Assembly: GCF_019670005.1 (NCBI RefSeq)
Contig: NZ_AP019783.1
Span: 578,501-642,500 of the forward strand
Length of the DNA: 64,000 nt
Direction of reading: 5' to 3'
Source of the DNA: Methylomagnum ishizawai
Lineage (GTDB): Bacteria > Pseudomonadota > Gammaproteobacteria > Methylococcales > Methylococcaceae
Below the pieces are notes generated by a model. It had not been told where the DNA came from. It searched no databases and saw nothing but the letters and a program-made list of their open reading frames with translations. Positions 54,749-61,747 of the stretch are shown in pieces; the stretch's first letter is position 1; each line of letters starts with the position of its first letter. A program made the translations under genes and the position numbers.

Positions 54749-55368
54749 AAAATTTGGTGAAACATCGCTTCGACGCCGCGAAATGCAGAACCGAATGGCA
54801 GGATTTCATCCAACTCCTCGCCTCGAAACCCAAGCTCTCCGAAACAGGAGATATCCTGCCATTTTTCAAACAGTGCCCGGACCTATCCTTGCTGATCTGC
54901 AAATATTTCCCCAAAGCCAAAAATCCCGATGTTCTTGCCCATGAATATGAAATCTATGGAGATTTCGTCGCCGACCTAGTGGTCGGCGATTCGGCAGCCC
55001 ATCAGTATCTCCTGGTGGAATTCGAGGACGCGACACCGGACAGCATTTTCAAATACAAAGGCAAGAAATCCACCCCGGATTGGTCGCCCAGGATCGAGTG
55101 CGCTTATTCGCAGCTGGTAGATTGGCTATGGAAGCTGGAAGATATGAGGAGCACCAACGATTTCTTTTGTGAATTCGGTAGCCACCGCGCCAGATTCCAG
55201 GGGTTGATTGTCATCGGCAAAGATATGAAGCTCGCTCAGCGCGAAATAGACCGGCTCCGCTGGCGGATGGACCGCACCTTGATCGACTCGAACGCCATCT
55301 CGGTGGTTTCCTTCGACGAGTTGGCCGAAGAGTTCGATTATTGGCTTAAAACCCATCACGGGGTTTAG
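54745..55368 (+). CDS. Shedu-like (DUF4263) putative defence nuclease
   Basis: A 207-residue protein resembling the C-terminal nuclease domain of Shedu (SduA). PD-(D/E)xK-like residues: Gly72 and Asp77 in YGDFVADLVVGD, the VEFED strand (91-95), Lys103/Lys105 in IFKYKGKK, and Gln123 in the helix AYSQLVDWLWKLED. Shedu proteins are single-protein anti-phage systems in several bacteria. This one is short, lacking a long N-terminal sensor domain, so the partners in the operon may supply that role (inference). Four-base overlap with the RelE-like gene. It is convergent with flhB, 12 bases away. GC content is lower than in flanking genes. Confidence 0.8.
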   Translation: MKNLVKHRFDAAKCRTEWQDFIQLLASKPKLSETGDILPFFKQCPDLSLLICKYFPKAKNPDVLAHEYEIYGDFVADLVVGDSAAHQYLLVEFEDATPDSIFKYKGKKSTPDWSPRIECAYSQLVDWLWKLEDMRSTNDFFCEFGSHRARFQGLIVIGKDMKLAQREIDRLRWRMDRTLIDSNAISVVSFDELAEEFDYWLKTHHGV

Positions 55369-55380
55369 CATAACCCCTTC

Positions 55381-56511
55381 CTAACTCCGAGCATACTCCT
55401 CCGGCACCTCGATATCCCCCAAAGGTCCGGGCATCTTCCCCCCATGGTGCCGGGCATCGCGTAATTGGTAGACATAGGCCAAGACCTGCGCCACGGCGAG
55501 ATAAAGCGCCTGCGGAATCTCCTGGTCCAGTTCGGTGCTGGCGTGGAGGGCGCGGGCCAGTGGCGGCGCGGCCACCAAGGGTACTTCCGCGCCCAGGGCC
55601 AGGTTGCGGATTTGCGCCGCGATCAAATCCACGCCCTTGGCGACCACCTTGGGCGCGCCCATGCCCGCCGCGTCGTACTTGAGGGCCACGGCGTAATGGC
55701 TCGGGTTGGTGATGACCACATCGGCCTTGGGCACCTCCTCCATCATGCGCCGCCGCGCCATCTCCATCTGCAAGCCACGGATGCGGCTCTTGACCTCGGG
55801 CTTGCCCTCGGCGTCGCGCATCTCGTCCTTGATCTCTTGCAGGGTCATCCGCAGCTTGCGCTTCCACGACCACAGTTGGAACGGCACATCCACCGCCGCG
55901 ATCAACACCAGCGAGGCGCACAGCCACAACAGGCAAGTCAAGACCAAATCCATGGCCCGGCTGGCGGCGGGCAGGAAATCCAGCCGCCCCAGCCCGACGA
56001 AATCGTCCAGGTGGTGCATGAACAAACCGGCGGTCACAAACCCCACCAGTAGGAATTTAATGACCGCCTTGATCGCCTCCACCGCCGCCTGCGCCGAGAA
56101 CATGCGGGCGATGCCGGGCAGCGGATTGAGCTTGTCCAGCTTCACCCCCAGGTTTTCGGAGGTGAAGTTCCAGCCGCCCAGGGCCAGGGGACCGAGCAAG
56201 GCCGCCAACACCGCCAGCGCCAGCAAGGGCCACAGCATCTCCAGCATCAGCCCCAGGTCGTAGGCCAAATGGGCCAAAGGCGCTTCCGGGTCGAAGGCGT
56301 CGCGCTGGGTCAGGCGGATATCGTGCAGCATCACCTCGCGCAGATCGTGCAATAGCCCGGACCCGAACATCAGCATCCCCGCCGCCCCGGCCATCAGCAC
56401 GGCGAGGGTGTTGAGTTCGCGGGAACGGGGAATCTGGCCTTGCTTGCGCGAATCTTCCAGCCGTTTGGCGGTGGGTTCCTCGGTGCGTTCCTGGTCGTTG
56501 TCTTCGGCCAT
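55381..56511 (-). CDS. flhB: Flagellar export gate protein FlhB
   Basis: A 376-residue inner-membrane protein of the flagellar type III export apparatus that controls the switch from hook to filament export. Starts MAEDNDQERTEEPTAKRLEDSRKQGQ-like, has four transmembrane helices, and a cytosolic domain with the autocleavage site. The usual NPTH motif reads NPSH here (VITNPSHYAVALKYD). The substitution keeps the Asn-Pro pair needed for cleavage. Three bases after fliR. flhA, often next, is absent; the convergent Shedu gene follows instead. Confidence 0.96.
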   Translation of the reverse strand: MAEDNDQERTEEPTAKRLEDSRKQGQIPRSRELNTLAVLMAGAAGMLMFGSGLLHDLREVMLHDIRLTQRDAFDPEAPLAHLAYDLGLMLEMLWPLLALAVLAALLGPLALGGWNFTSENLGVKLDKLNPLPGIARMFSAQAAVEAIKAVIKFLLVGFVTAGLFMHHLDDFVGLGRLDFLPAASRAMDLVLTCLLWLCASLVLIAAVDVPFQLWSWKRKLRMTLQEIKDEMRDAEGKPEVKSRIRGLQMEMARRRMMEEVPKADVVITNPSHYAVALKYDAAGMGAPKVVAKGVDLIAAQIRNLALGAEVPLVAAPPLARALHASTELDQEIPQALYLAVAQVLAYVYQLRDARHHGGKMPGPLGDIEVPEEYARS

Positions 56512-56514
56512 GGC

Positions 56515-57285
56515 TCAGCCCAGGAGATGGTCGATCAAACGGTAGCCCTCGTCGAGGAAACCGGCGAACAAGGCCAACACATCGGGCAGGGTTAGCCGCA
56601 TCAGTATCAAACCCAACAGCAGGCTGATCGGGAAGCCCACCGAGAAGATATTGAGCTGCGGCGCGGCCCGGCTCGCCACGCCGAACCCCAGGTTGATGAG
56701 CAGCAACGCCGCCACCATGGGCAGGGAAAACAGCAAACCCGCCGCCATCAGCTTGCCGGTCCAGCGCGACAGTTCCCACAGGGCGTTGCGGCCGAGCCCC
56801 TCGAAACCCACCGGCACCTCCTGGAAGCTGTCCGCCAGCAGCCTAATCATCACCAAATGCCCATCCATCGACAGGAACAACAGGGTCGCCAGCAGTTGGT
56901 AGACCTGGGCGATGGCGGGCACCTGCACCCCGGTCAGGGGATCGACCAGGGAGGCGAAGCCCAGCCCCATGCTATAGGCCACGCTCTGCCCGCCGAACAC
57001 GATGGCGGCGAACACCATATGCAGCACGAAACCCATGGCCGCGCCGATCAGGCATTGCTGGACGGAAACGAAGAGGCCGGGCAGGCTGAACAGCTCGACC
57101 TCGGGCATGGGCGGCAGGTTGGGCAGGACGGCGAAGGCCACGCCCGTGGCGAGCATGACCCGCACCGGCATGGGCACGGTATGGCCGATGAACAGCGGCA
57201 TGGACACGAACATCGCCGCCGAGCGCAGCAAGACCCAGGCGAATCCGGCGATGGAAGCCAGGATTTGGGCTTCGTCGAAGCGCAT
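56515..57285 (-). CDS. fliR: Flagellar export protein FliR
   Basis: A 256-residue inner-membrane component of the export gate. Signatures: MSMPLFIGHTVPMPVRVML-like segment (residues about 28-46), IGAAMGFVLHMVFAAIVFGGQ and the C-terminal LLLGLILMRLTLPDVL. Six or so transmembrane helices; normal length. Three bases separate it from both fliQ and flhB, so the three are one operon. Confidence 0.95.
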   Translation of the reverse strand: MRFDEAQILASIAGFAWVLLRSAAMFVSMPLFIGHTVPMPVRVMLATGVAFAVLPNLPPMPEVELFSLPGLFVSVQQCLIGAAMGFVLHMVFAAIVFGGQSVAYSMGLGFASLVDPLTGVQVPAIAQVYQLLATLLFLSMDGHLVMIRLLADSFQEVPVGFEGLGRNALWELSRWTGKLMAAGLLFSLPMVAALLLINLGFGVASRAAPQLNIFSVGFPISLLLGLILMRLTLPDVLALFAGFLDEGYRLIDHLLG

Positions 57286-57288
57286 GGA

Positions 57289-57558
57289 TTAGCCGATGAG
57301 GTGGGGAATGGCGCGGATGAGGCCGCGGGTATAGTCGATCAGCAATTGCAGCATCCACGTCCCGGCGAACATGAGGATGAGGGCCATGACGATGAGCTTG
57401 GGCACGAAGGAGAGGGTCATTTCGTTGATCTGGGTGGCGGCCTGGAACACCGCGATGACGAGGCCCACGGCCAGGGTGGCGATCAGCAGGGGAGCGCTGA
57501 TTTCGACGGTGACGGTCATGGCTTGGCGGCCGAGTTCGGCGATCATGTCGGGGTTCAT
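57289..57558 (-). CDS. fliQ: Flagellar export protein FliQ
   Basis: An 89-residue two-helix membrane protein of the export gate. It reads MNPDMIAELGRQAMTVTVEI, then LLIATLAVGLVIAVFQAATQ and INEMTLSFVPKLIVMALILM. Normal length. fliP normally lies just upstream, but here a MITE-like element begins 42 bases before the start codon, so the operon's promoter must be within or beyond that element. Confidence 0.95.
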   Translation of the reverse strand: MNPDMIAELGRQAMTVTVEISAPLLIATLAVGLVIAVFQAATQINEMTLSFVPKLIVMALILMFAGTWMLQLLIDYTRGLIRAIPHLIG

Positions 57559-57600
57559 GGGGTGCCTCGTGGGGTGGGGCGGAGGGATTCGTAGAGTTTA

Positions 57601-57711
57601 GAAGCTGTTTGGCAAAAAGGACTTGTGTGGAGTCAAGCCCCCGTTGGTTTCCAGGGTTCCCCGACAGGACCGGGGGCGGCAAGTGCGTCCGCGCTTTTAC
57701 CAAACAGCTTC
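57601..57711. mobile_element. 111-bp MITE-like element with 17-bp terminal inverted repeats
   Basis: Left end GAAGCTGTTTGGCAAAA (57601-57617) and right end TTTTACCAAACAGCTTC (57695-57711) are inverted repeats with one mismatch. TA flanks both sides as a possible target duplication (57599-57600 and 57712-57713). The interior has no ORF of note. The ends match the terminal repeat of the transposase relic at 30360. It lies between fliQ and the PAS kinase gene, whose stop codon is formed at the right boundary. Confidence 0.8.
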
Positions 57712-59663
57712 TAAGCTGCGGCTTCCCTGGGGGTGGGCGGGAACAACAGGCGGAACACGGCCCCGGCATCGGGCGGCGATTCCACCAGGATATGCCCCCC
57801 CGCGTGGTGGACGATGCCCAGCACCACCGGCAGCCCCATCCCCGTGCCCTTGCCCAGGGGCTTGGTGGTGAAGAACGGCTCGAAGATGCGCGATAACACC
57901 TCGTCCGGAATCCCCGCGCCGCTGTCGGCCACGCTCAGTTCCACGAAGCCGCCCCGCACCCGCCGGTGGCAGGCGGCGCAACCGGCGTCCACCCAGGCCC
58001 GCCGCAGGACGATATCGATCCGCCCGGCCTTCCCGATGGCATCGCGGGCGTTGAGCGCCAAGTTGGTCAGCACCTGATGGAAATCCACCGGCTCGATCAG
58101 GATATCCGGTACCGTCGGGTCCAGGTCGGCATGGACCTCGACCCCTGGCGGCATGACCGATTCCAACATCCCGATCACCTCGGCCACCAAGGGTCCGGGC
58201 GCGAGCGGCGGCAAGGCCCGCGCCTCGCCATCGCGGGAATACGCCAGCATCTTGGCGACGAGGTCGCGGGCGCGTTCGCCGGCGGTCTTGATCTGCCGCA
58301 GGTAGTCGGCCAGCTTGCCGTGGGGATCGGGGACGTGGCGGTCCAGCGCCAGCCCGGTATAGCCCAGGATGCTGGCGAGGATGTTGTTGAAATCGTGGGC
58401 GATGCCGCCGGTGAGCCGGCCAATGGCCTCCATATGCTGGGCCTGCTGCAACTGGCGCTGCAAGCTTTCCCGCTCGGCCTCGGCCTCCTTGCGCCGGGTG
58501 ATATCCTGGACGGTGCCGACCATGCGTAGGGGCCGCCCTTCCGGGTCGCGGCCGATCTGGGCGCGTTTGGACAGCCAAACCACCCGGCCATCGGGGCGGA
58601 TGGCGCGGAACTCCACCGCATAGCCGTCGATGCCGGCCAAGGCCCGCTCGACCGCCCGCCACACCGCCCCGGCATCGTCCGGGTGCAACAGGCGGCCGAA
58701 GGCGGCGGCCGTCCCGTCGAATTCGGGGTATCCATAAATCCGGAAGCACTCCGGCGACCAGTACACGGCGTCGGTCAACACGTCCCAGGACCACACCCCC
58801 ATTTCCGCCGCCTCCAGGGCCAGGGTGAGCCGCTCCTGGCTTTCGCGCAACTCGGCCTCGGCCTGTTTGAGCCCGGTGATATCCCGCCCCACGCATTGCA
58901 CCCCCAACAACCCCCCCTCCGCGTCGAACAAGCCCCGGTTGATGAACTGCATCCAATGGATCCGCCCCGCGCCCGAATAGACCCGGTTTTCGAGGGACAC
59001 CACCGGCTGGGCGGTCGAAAGGGTGGCCAGTTTGGCCTCGATCAGCGGCACATCCTCCGCCACCGCCCTGGGATGCCATTTGTGGCCGACCAATTCGCCA
59101 TAGGATTTGCCGAAGAAGCGGCAATAGACCTCGTTGACGAAGGTCAGCGTGCCATCGGGGGTGAAGCGGGCGATGACCTCGGTCTGGTCCTCGACCACCG
59201 CCCGGTAGCGTTCCTCGCTCTGGCTCAGGGCTTCCGCCACCCGCCCACGTTCGGCCAATTCCCGTTCCAGCCGCCGCGCCTGCCGCAGGCTCAGGGCCAA
59301 GGCCCGCCGCTCCGCCATCCGCAAGTGCGCGATGGCCCGGCTCAACGCGCCCCCCATGACCAGGAGCATCAGGATGCGCGGCCCTTCGTAGGCGTCGAGG
59401 ATTGCGGGAAACCGGCCCGGTGGGTGGAAGAACAGCCAATGCGCCAGGACGCTCAGCAAGGTGGCGAACAGGCCGACACGGAATCCGCCTTGCCAGGCGG
59501 CGAACATCACTCCGAGCAGGAAGGGGCTGACCGGCGGGATATCGCCGAAAAAAGGCTCGACCAGGCCCAGGACCGCCGCCAATCCCAGCGTCACCCAGGC
59601 CGCCTGGATATAACGGCGCGCCCGCCAACGCCAGAGCGTCCCCTTCTGCTTCAAACCACCCAC
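57711..59663 (-). CDS. Membrane PAS sensor histidine kinase
   Basis: A 650-residue kinase. Three or four helices at residues about 18-115 (DUF4118/KdpD-like) anchor it, then a coiled coil (about 115-155), two PAS domains (about 160-275 and 285-400), a HisKA with GGIAHDFNNILASILGY (phospho-His about 430) and a HATPase ending GKGTGMGLPVVLGIVHHAGG. A CAACH motif precedes the last catalytic part. No receiver domain. The TAG stop is built from the last base of the MITE right end plus flanking TA, so the C-terminus may have been reset by the insertion. It is 21 bases downstream of the HTH-REC gene and probably co-transcribed. Confidence 0.9.
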   Translation of the reverse strand: MGGLKQKGTLWRWRARRYIQAAWVTLGLAAVLGLVEPFFGDIPPVSPFLLGVMFAAWQGGFRVGLFATLLSVLAHWLFFHPPGRFPAILDAYEGPRILMLLVMGGALSRAIAHLRMAERRALALSLRQARRLERELAERGRVAEALSQSEERYRAVVEDQTEVIARFTPDGTLTFVNEVYCRFFGKSYGELVGHKWHPRAVAEDVPLIEAKLATLSTAQPVVSLENRVYSGAGRIHWMQFINRGLFDAEGGLLGVQCVGRDITGLKQAEAELRESQERLTLALEAAEMGVWSWDVLTDAVYWSPECFRIYGYPEFDGTAAAFGRLLHPDDAGAVWRAVERALAGIDGYAVEFRAIRPDGRVVWLSKRAQIGRDPEGRPLRMVGTVQDITRRKEAEAERESLQRQLQQAQHMEAIGRLTGGIAHDFNNILASILGYTGLALDRHVPDPHGKLADYLRQIKTAGERARDLVAKMLAYSRDGEARALPPLAPGPLVAEVIGMLESVMPPGVEVHADLDPTVPDILIEPVDFHQVLTNLALNARDAIGKAGRIDIVLRRAWVDAGCAACHRRVRGGFVELSVADSGAGIPDEVLSRIFEPFFTTKPLGKGTGMGLPVVLGIVHHAGGHILVESPPDAGAVFRLLFPPTPREAAA

Positions 59664-59684
59664 CCCGGCGGGACGCGCCCCGGA

Positions 59685-60266
59685 CTAGCCGGACACCGCC
59701 GGGAGTCCCAACGCGGACAGCAATTCGGCGGTGTCCACGGGTTTGCGCAGGCAATGCACCGCGCCCTCGTCCAAGCTGCGGCGGAAGTTTTCCGGGGTGG
59801 GATAGCCGGTGATGGCGACCACCCGGATCGCGGCGGTGGCCGGGTCTTGCTTGATCTGGCGGCAGACCTTGAAGCCATCGAGGTCGGGCATCATCAAATC
59901 CAACAGGATCACGTCCGGCCTGAAGGTGTGGACCTTGCAGCCGGCCTCGAAGCCATCGTTCGCCACCGCCACCGCCACCGGCTCCGGCAAACCCTCCAGG
60001 AATTCGTTGAGATAGCCCGCGAACTGGCGGTCGTCGTCCACCACCAGCACACGCAAGCCGCGGACCTGCCGGGACTCCAGGTTCACGCCGTTCTCGCGGG
60101 CGAAGCGTTCCACTTCCTCGCGGAGGAAGCGTCGGTGCCCGCCGGGCGTGGTCATGGAATGCAACAACCCTTTTTGCGCCCAGGCCCGCACCGTCACCGG
60201 AGCAACCATCAACAACTCGGCCACTTCGTAGGGCGTCAAATAATTTCTTTCGTTATCAGCGCTCAT
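59685..60266 (-). CDS. MerR/excisionase-type HTH - REC regulator
   Basis: A 193-residue protein. The N-terminal helix-turn-helix (about 8-60, LTPYEVAELLMVAPVTVRAW ... TPGGHRRFLREEV) is of the MerR/excisionase type. A receiver domain follows (about 70-190) with LVVDDDRQFAGYL and acceptor ILLDLMMPDLDGF. Having the HTH before REC reverses the usual response-regulator order. Start at MSADNERNYLTP is supported by AAGAAGGGG. Upstream of the PAS kinase, its likely partner. Confidence 0.9.
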   Translation of the reverse strand: MSADNERNYLTPYEVAELLMVAPVTVRAWAQKGLLHSMTTPGGHRRFLREEVERFARENGVNLESRQVRGLRVLVVDDDRQFAGYLNEFLEGLPEPVAVAVANDGFEAGCKVHTFRPDVILLDLMMPDLDGFKVCRQIKQDPATAAIRVVAITGYPTPENFRRSLDEGAVHCLRKPVDTAELLSALGLPAVSG

Positions 60267-60847
60267 TTGCCCCTTCTTTATTAAACCTTTTAAGCTGCCT
60301 CCCAGGCCATACGCAAACATCGGGACCCCCCGGAAATCCGGGACATGTTTCACTCCAGATGCGCCCGACGCCGCGGCGGTCAGTCATGGATGGGTTTTCG
60401 TCCTATCCTCCGACCGCATCGGTACCCACCCCACCGCGGTGGAAATATCCAAAGTAACCATAGCGCTATAAGCGTTCCATAGGTGCAGTCTACACCTCTA
60501 TCGCATCCATACAAACGGGGCCTTTTATCTTGGTGTGCCGTTCAAGATAGGTTCATATTTTTCTTAATTTTATTCAAAACGGCCCGCAACCTTCCCTCCG
60601 TCTGCCCAGCACCACCGCCCGGAGAGGGTCGGCCAAGTCCACGGATGCCGGAACCCGGTCCCTCCCATTCCCCTCCAAGTTATCGAGCCCGGTCTTCCCT
60701 GGCGGGTGGATGTTGCAAAATGGTCTCACCGTCGTGTCAGCCCCATGATTTTCACCCTGGGATACCCGGAATTTAGAGCCGACATAATGGACACCGCAAA
60801 CCCTGGGCGGGATTCACCGGCGGACGGTCAAGTAAAAGGAGTTAGTC
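60267..60847. other. Long intergenic region
   Basis: 581 bases between the divergent HTH-REC and crystallin-like genes. It includes an AT-rich run around 60535-60585. The segment 60780-60835 (GGGCGGGATTCACCGGCGG) could fold and sits just before an AAAAGGAG ribosome binding site. I recognise no tRNA, known riboswitch or convincing small gene, and the 97-codon frame at 60483 looks random. Confidence 0.4.
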
Positions 60848-61291
60848 ATGTATCAGTGTTATCTTCGCGAATCCGGCCATTTCGCCACGCTGATGGCCGG
60901 TATGTTATGGGTTTTTTCCGGCGCGGCGGTGGGCGGGGAATGTTGGCTGGATATCTACGACCAGGGCGATTACCAGGGGGCGCACCGGCGCATCGAGGGG
61001 CCGGTGGAACTGCCCAGCCTCAAGGACTTGGGCGGGGAGGATTGGGGCCACCGGATCGAGAGCCTGAAGGTGGGCAAGGCCGCCGAAGTCACCGCGTTCC
61101 GCCAGGAAAACTTCCGCGAGGAGCCGAAAGGGCCGGTCAACCATCCCGAAGCCTTCGCCCGCTGGGGCAAGCAGGAAATCCCGGCCTACCAGGAATTGGA
61201 AATCTCGTTCGGTCCGGGCAAGCAGGCGCATCATCTCGGCGAACTGGATTTCCACCGCAACATCAATTCGCTGAAAATCCGCTGTAAATGA
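60848..61291 (+). CDS. Beta/gamma-crystallin-like secreted protein
   Basis: A 147-residue protein with an N-terminal hydrophobic export signal (residues about 13-31, ATLMAGMLWVFSGAAVGGE). The mature part resembles beta/gamma-crystallin Greek-key motifs: CWLDIYDQGDYQGAHRRIEG, LGGEDWGHRIESLKVGKAAEVTAFRQENF. A short C-terminal segment (HRNINSLKIRCK) closes the domain, perhaps with a disulfide between the two cysteines. Bacterial relatives often bind calcium; I cannot confirm the D/N-N/D-X-S/T-S site. AAAAGGAG precedes the start. Confidence 0.75.
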   Translation: MYQCYLRESGHFATLMAGMLWVFSGAAVGGECWLDIYDQGDYQGAHRRIEGPVELPSLKDLGGEDWGHRIESLKVGKAAEVTAFRQENFREEPKGPVNHPEAFARWGKQEIPAYQELEISFGPGKQAHHLGELDFHRNINSLKIRCK

Positions 61292-61301
61292 GGGCGGCGT
61301 T

Positions 61302-61322
61302 GCCCCGGCCGCGGGCCGGGGC
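61302..61322. terminator. GC hairpin between convergent genes
   Basis: GCCCCGGCC (61302-61310) and GGCCGGGGC (61314-61322) form a perfect 9-bp stem with a three-base loop between the crystallin-like gene and the convergent cyclotransferase gene. No T-run follows. Confidence 0.45.
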
Positions 61323-61328
61323 AGCCTC

Positions 61329-61745
61329 TCAAGCGCCCGCGTGGCAACGGGCCATGAAACCGTCCAGCGCGGTGGCCTGGAACGCCTCCATATCCCAAGC
61401 TGCGGGCAGCAGCAAGCCATAATGCTCGGGTGGCACCACGTAAACTTCGGCGCGGGTCCAAGCCCCGGAGGCCAGCCGGACCCGCAAATTTTCGCGCCGG
61501 TAGAACCCGTCCTCGAAATCATCCAGACGCCGGAGCGCCGCGGCGTCGATACCGCCATAGAGGATGCCGTCGGTGGCGGTCCCGGCCTGGGCGCGCAGGC
61601 CGGGATAGGCCAGCCCGCGCAGGGCGTAGCGGGCGTAACCCGGCAGGGTGGCGGGCTGGGCCGGGAATACGGCGCGGGTCACGGCTTGCATGACTTCGGG
61701 GAGTTGCAGGGTGCCGTAGGCGAAGACGTTGCCAATACCGCCCAT
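61329..61745 (-). CDS. Gamma-glutamylcyclotransferase-like protein
   Basis: A 138-residue AIG2/GGCT-fold protein. The substrate-binding loop FAYGTLQLPEVM is at residues about 8-19. YALRGLAYPGLR, GILYGGIDAAALRRLDDFED and YRRENLRVRL follow, the ED pair marking the usual catalytic glutamate region. Probable role in gamma-glutamyl peptide or glutathione turnover, not proven. Two bases downstream of nadE on the same strand, so the pair is co-transcribed. Confidence 0.88.
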   Translation of the reverse strand: MGGIGNVFAYGTLQLPEVMQAVTRAVFPAQPATLPGYARYALRGLAYPGLRAQAGTATDGILYGGIDAAALRRLDDFEDGFYRRENLRVRLASGAWTRAEVYVVPPEHYGLLLPAAWDMEAFQATALDGFMARCHAGA

Positions 61746-61747
61746 GA

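Noticed and set aside
57950-57980. CAACH (CxxCH) in the PAS kinase as a haem c site
   Set aside because: It lies in the cytosolic ATPase domain, where haem c attachment does not occur. A CxxC pair here is common in this kinase type.
60483-60776. 97-codon frame in the long spacer
   Set aside because: Random-looking composition, no ribosome binding site and no motif.
60790-60830. Resemblance to FMN or c-di-GMP riboswitch pieces (ACCGGCGG, GCAAACC)
   Set aside because: Only fragments match. The surrounding conserved helices and the rest of either consensus are missing.
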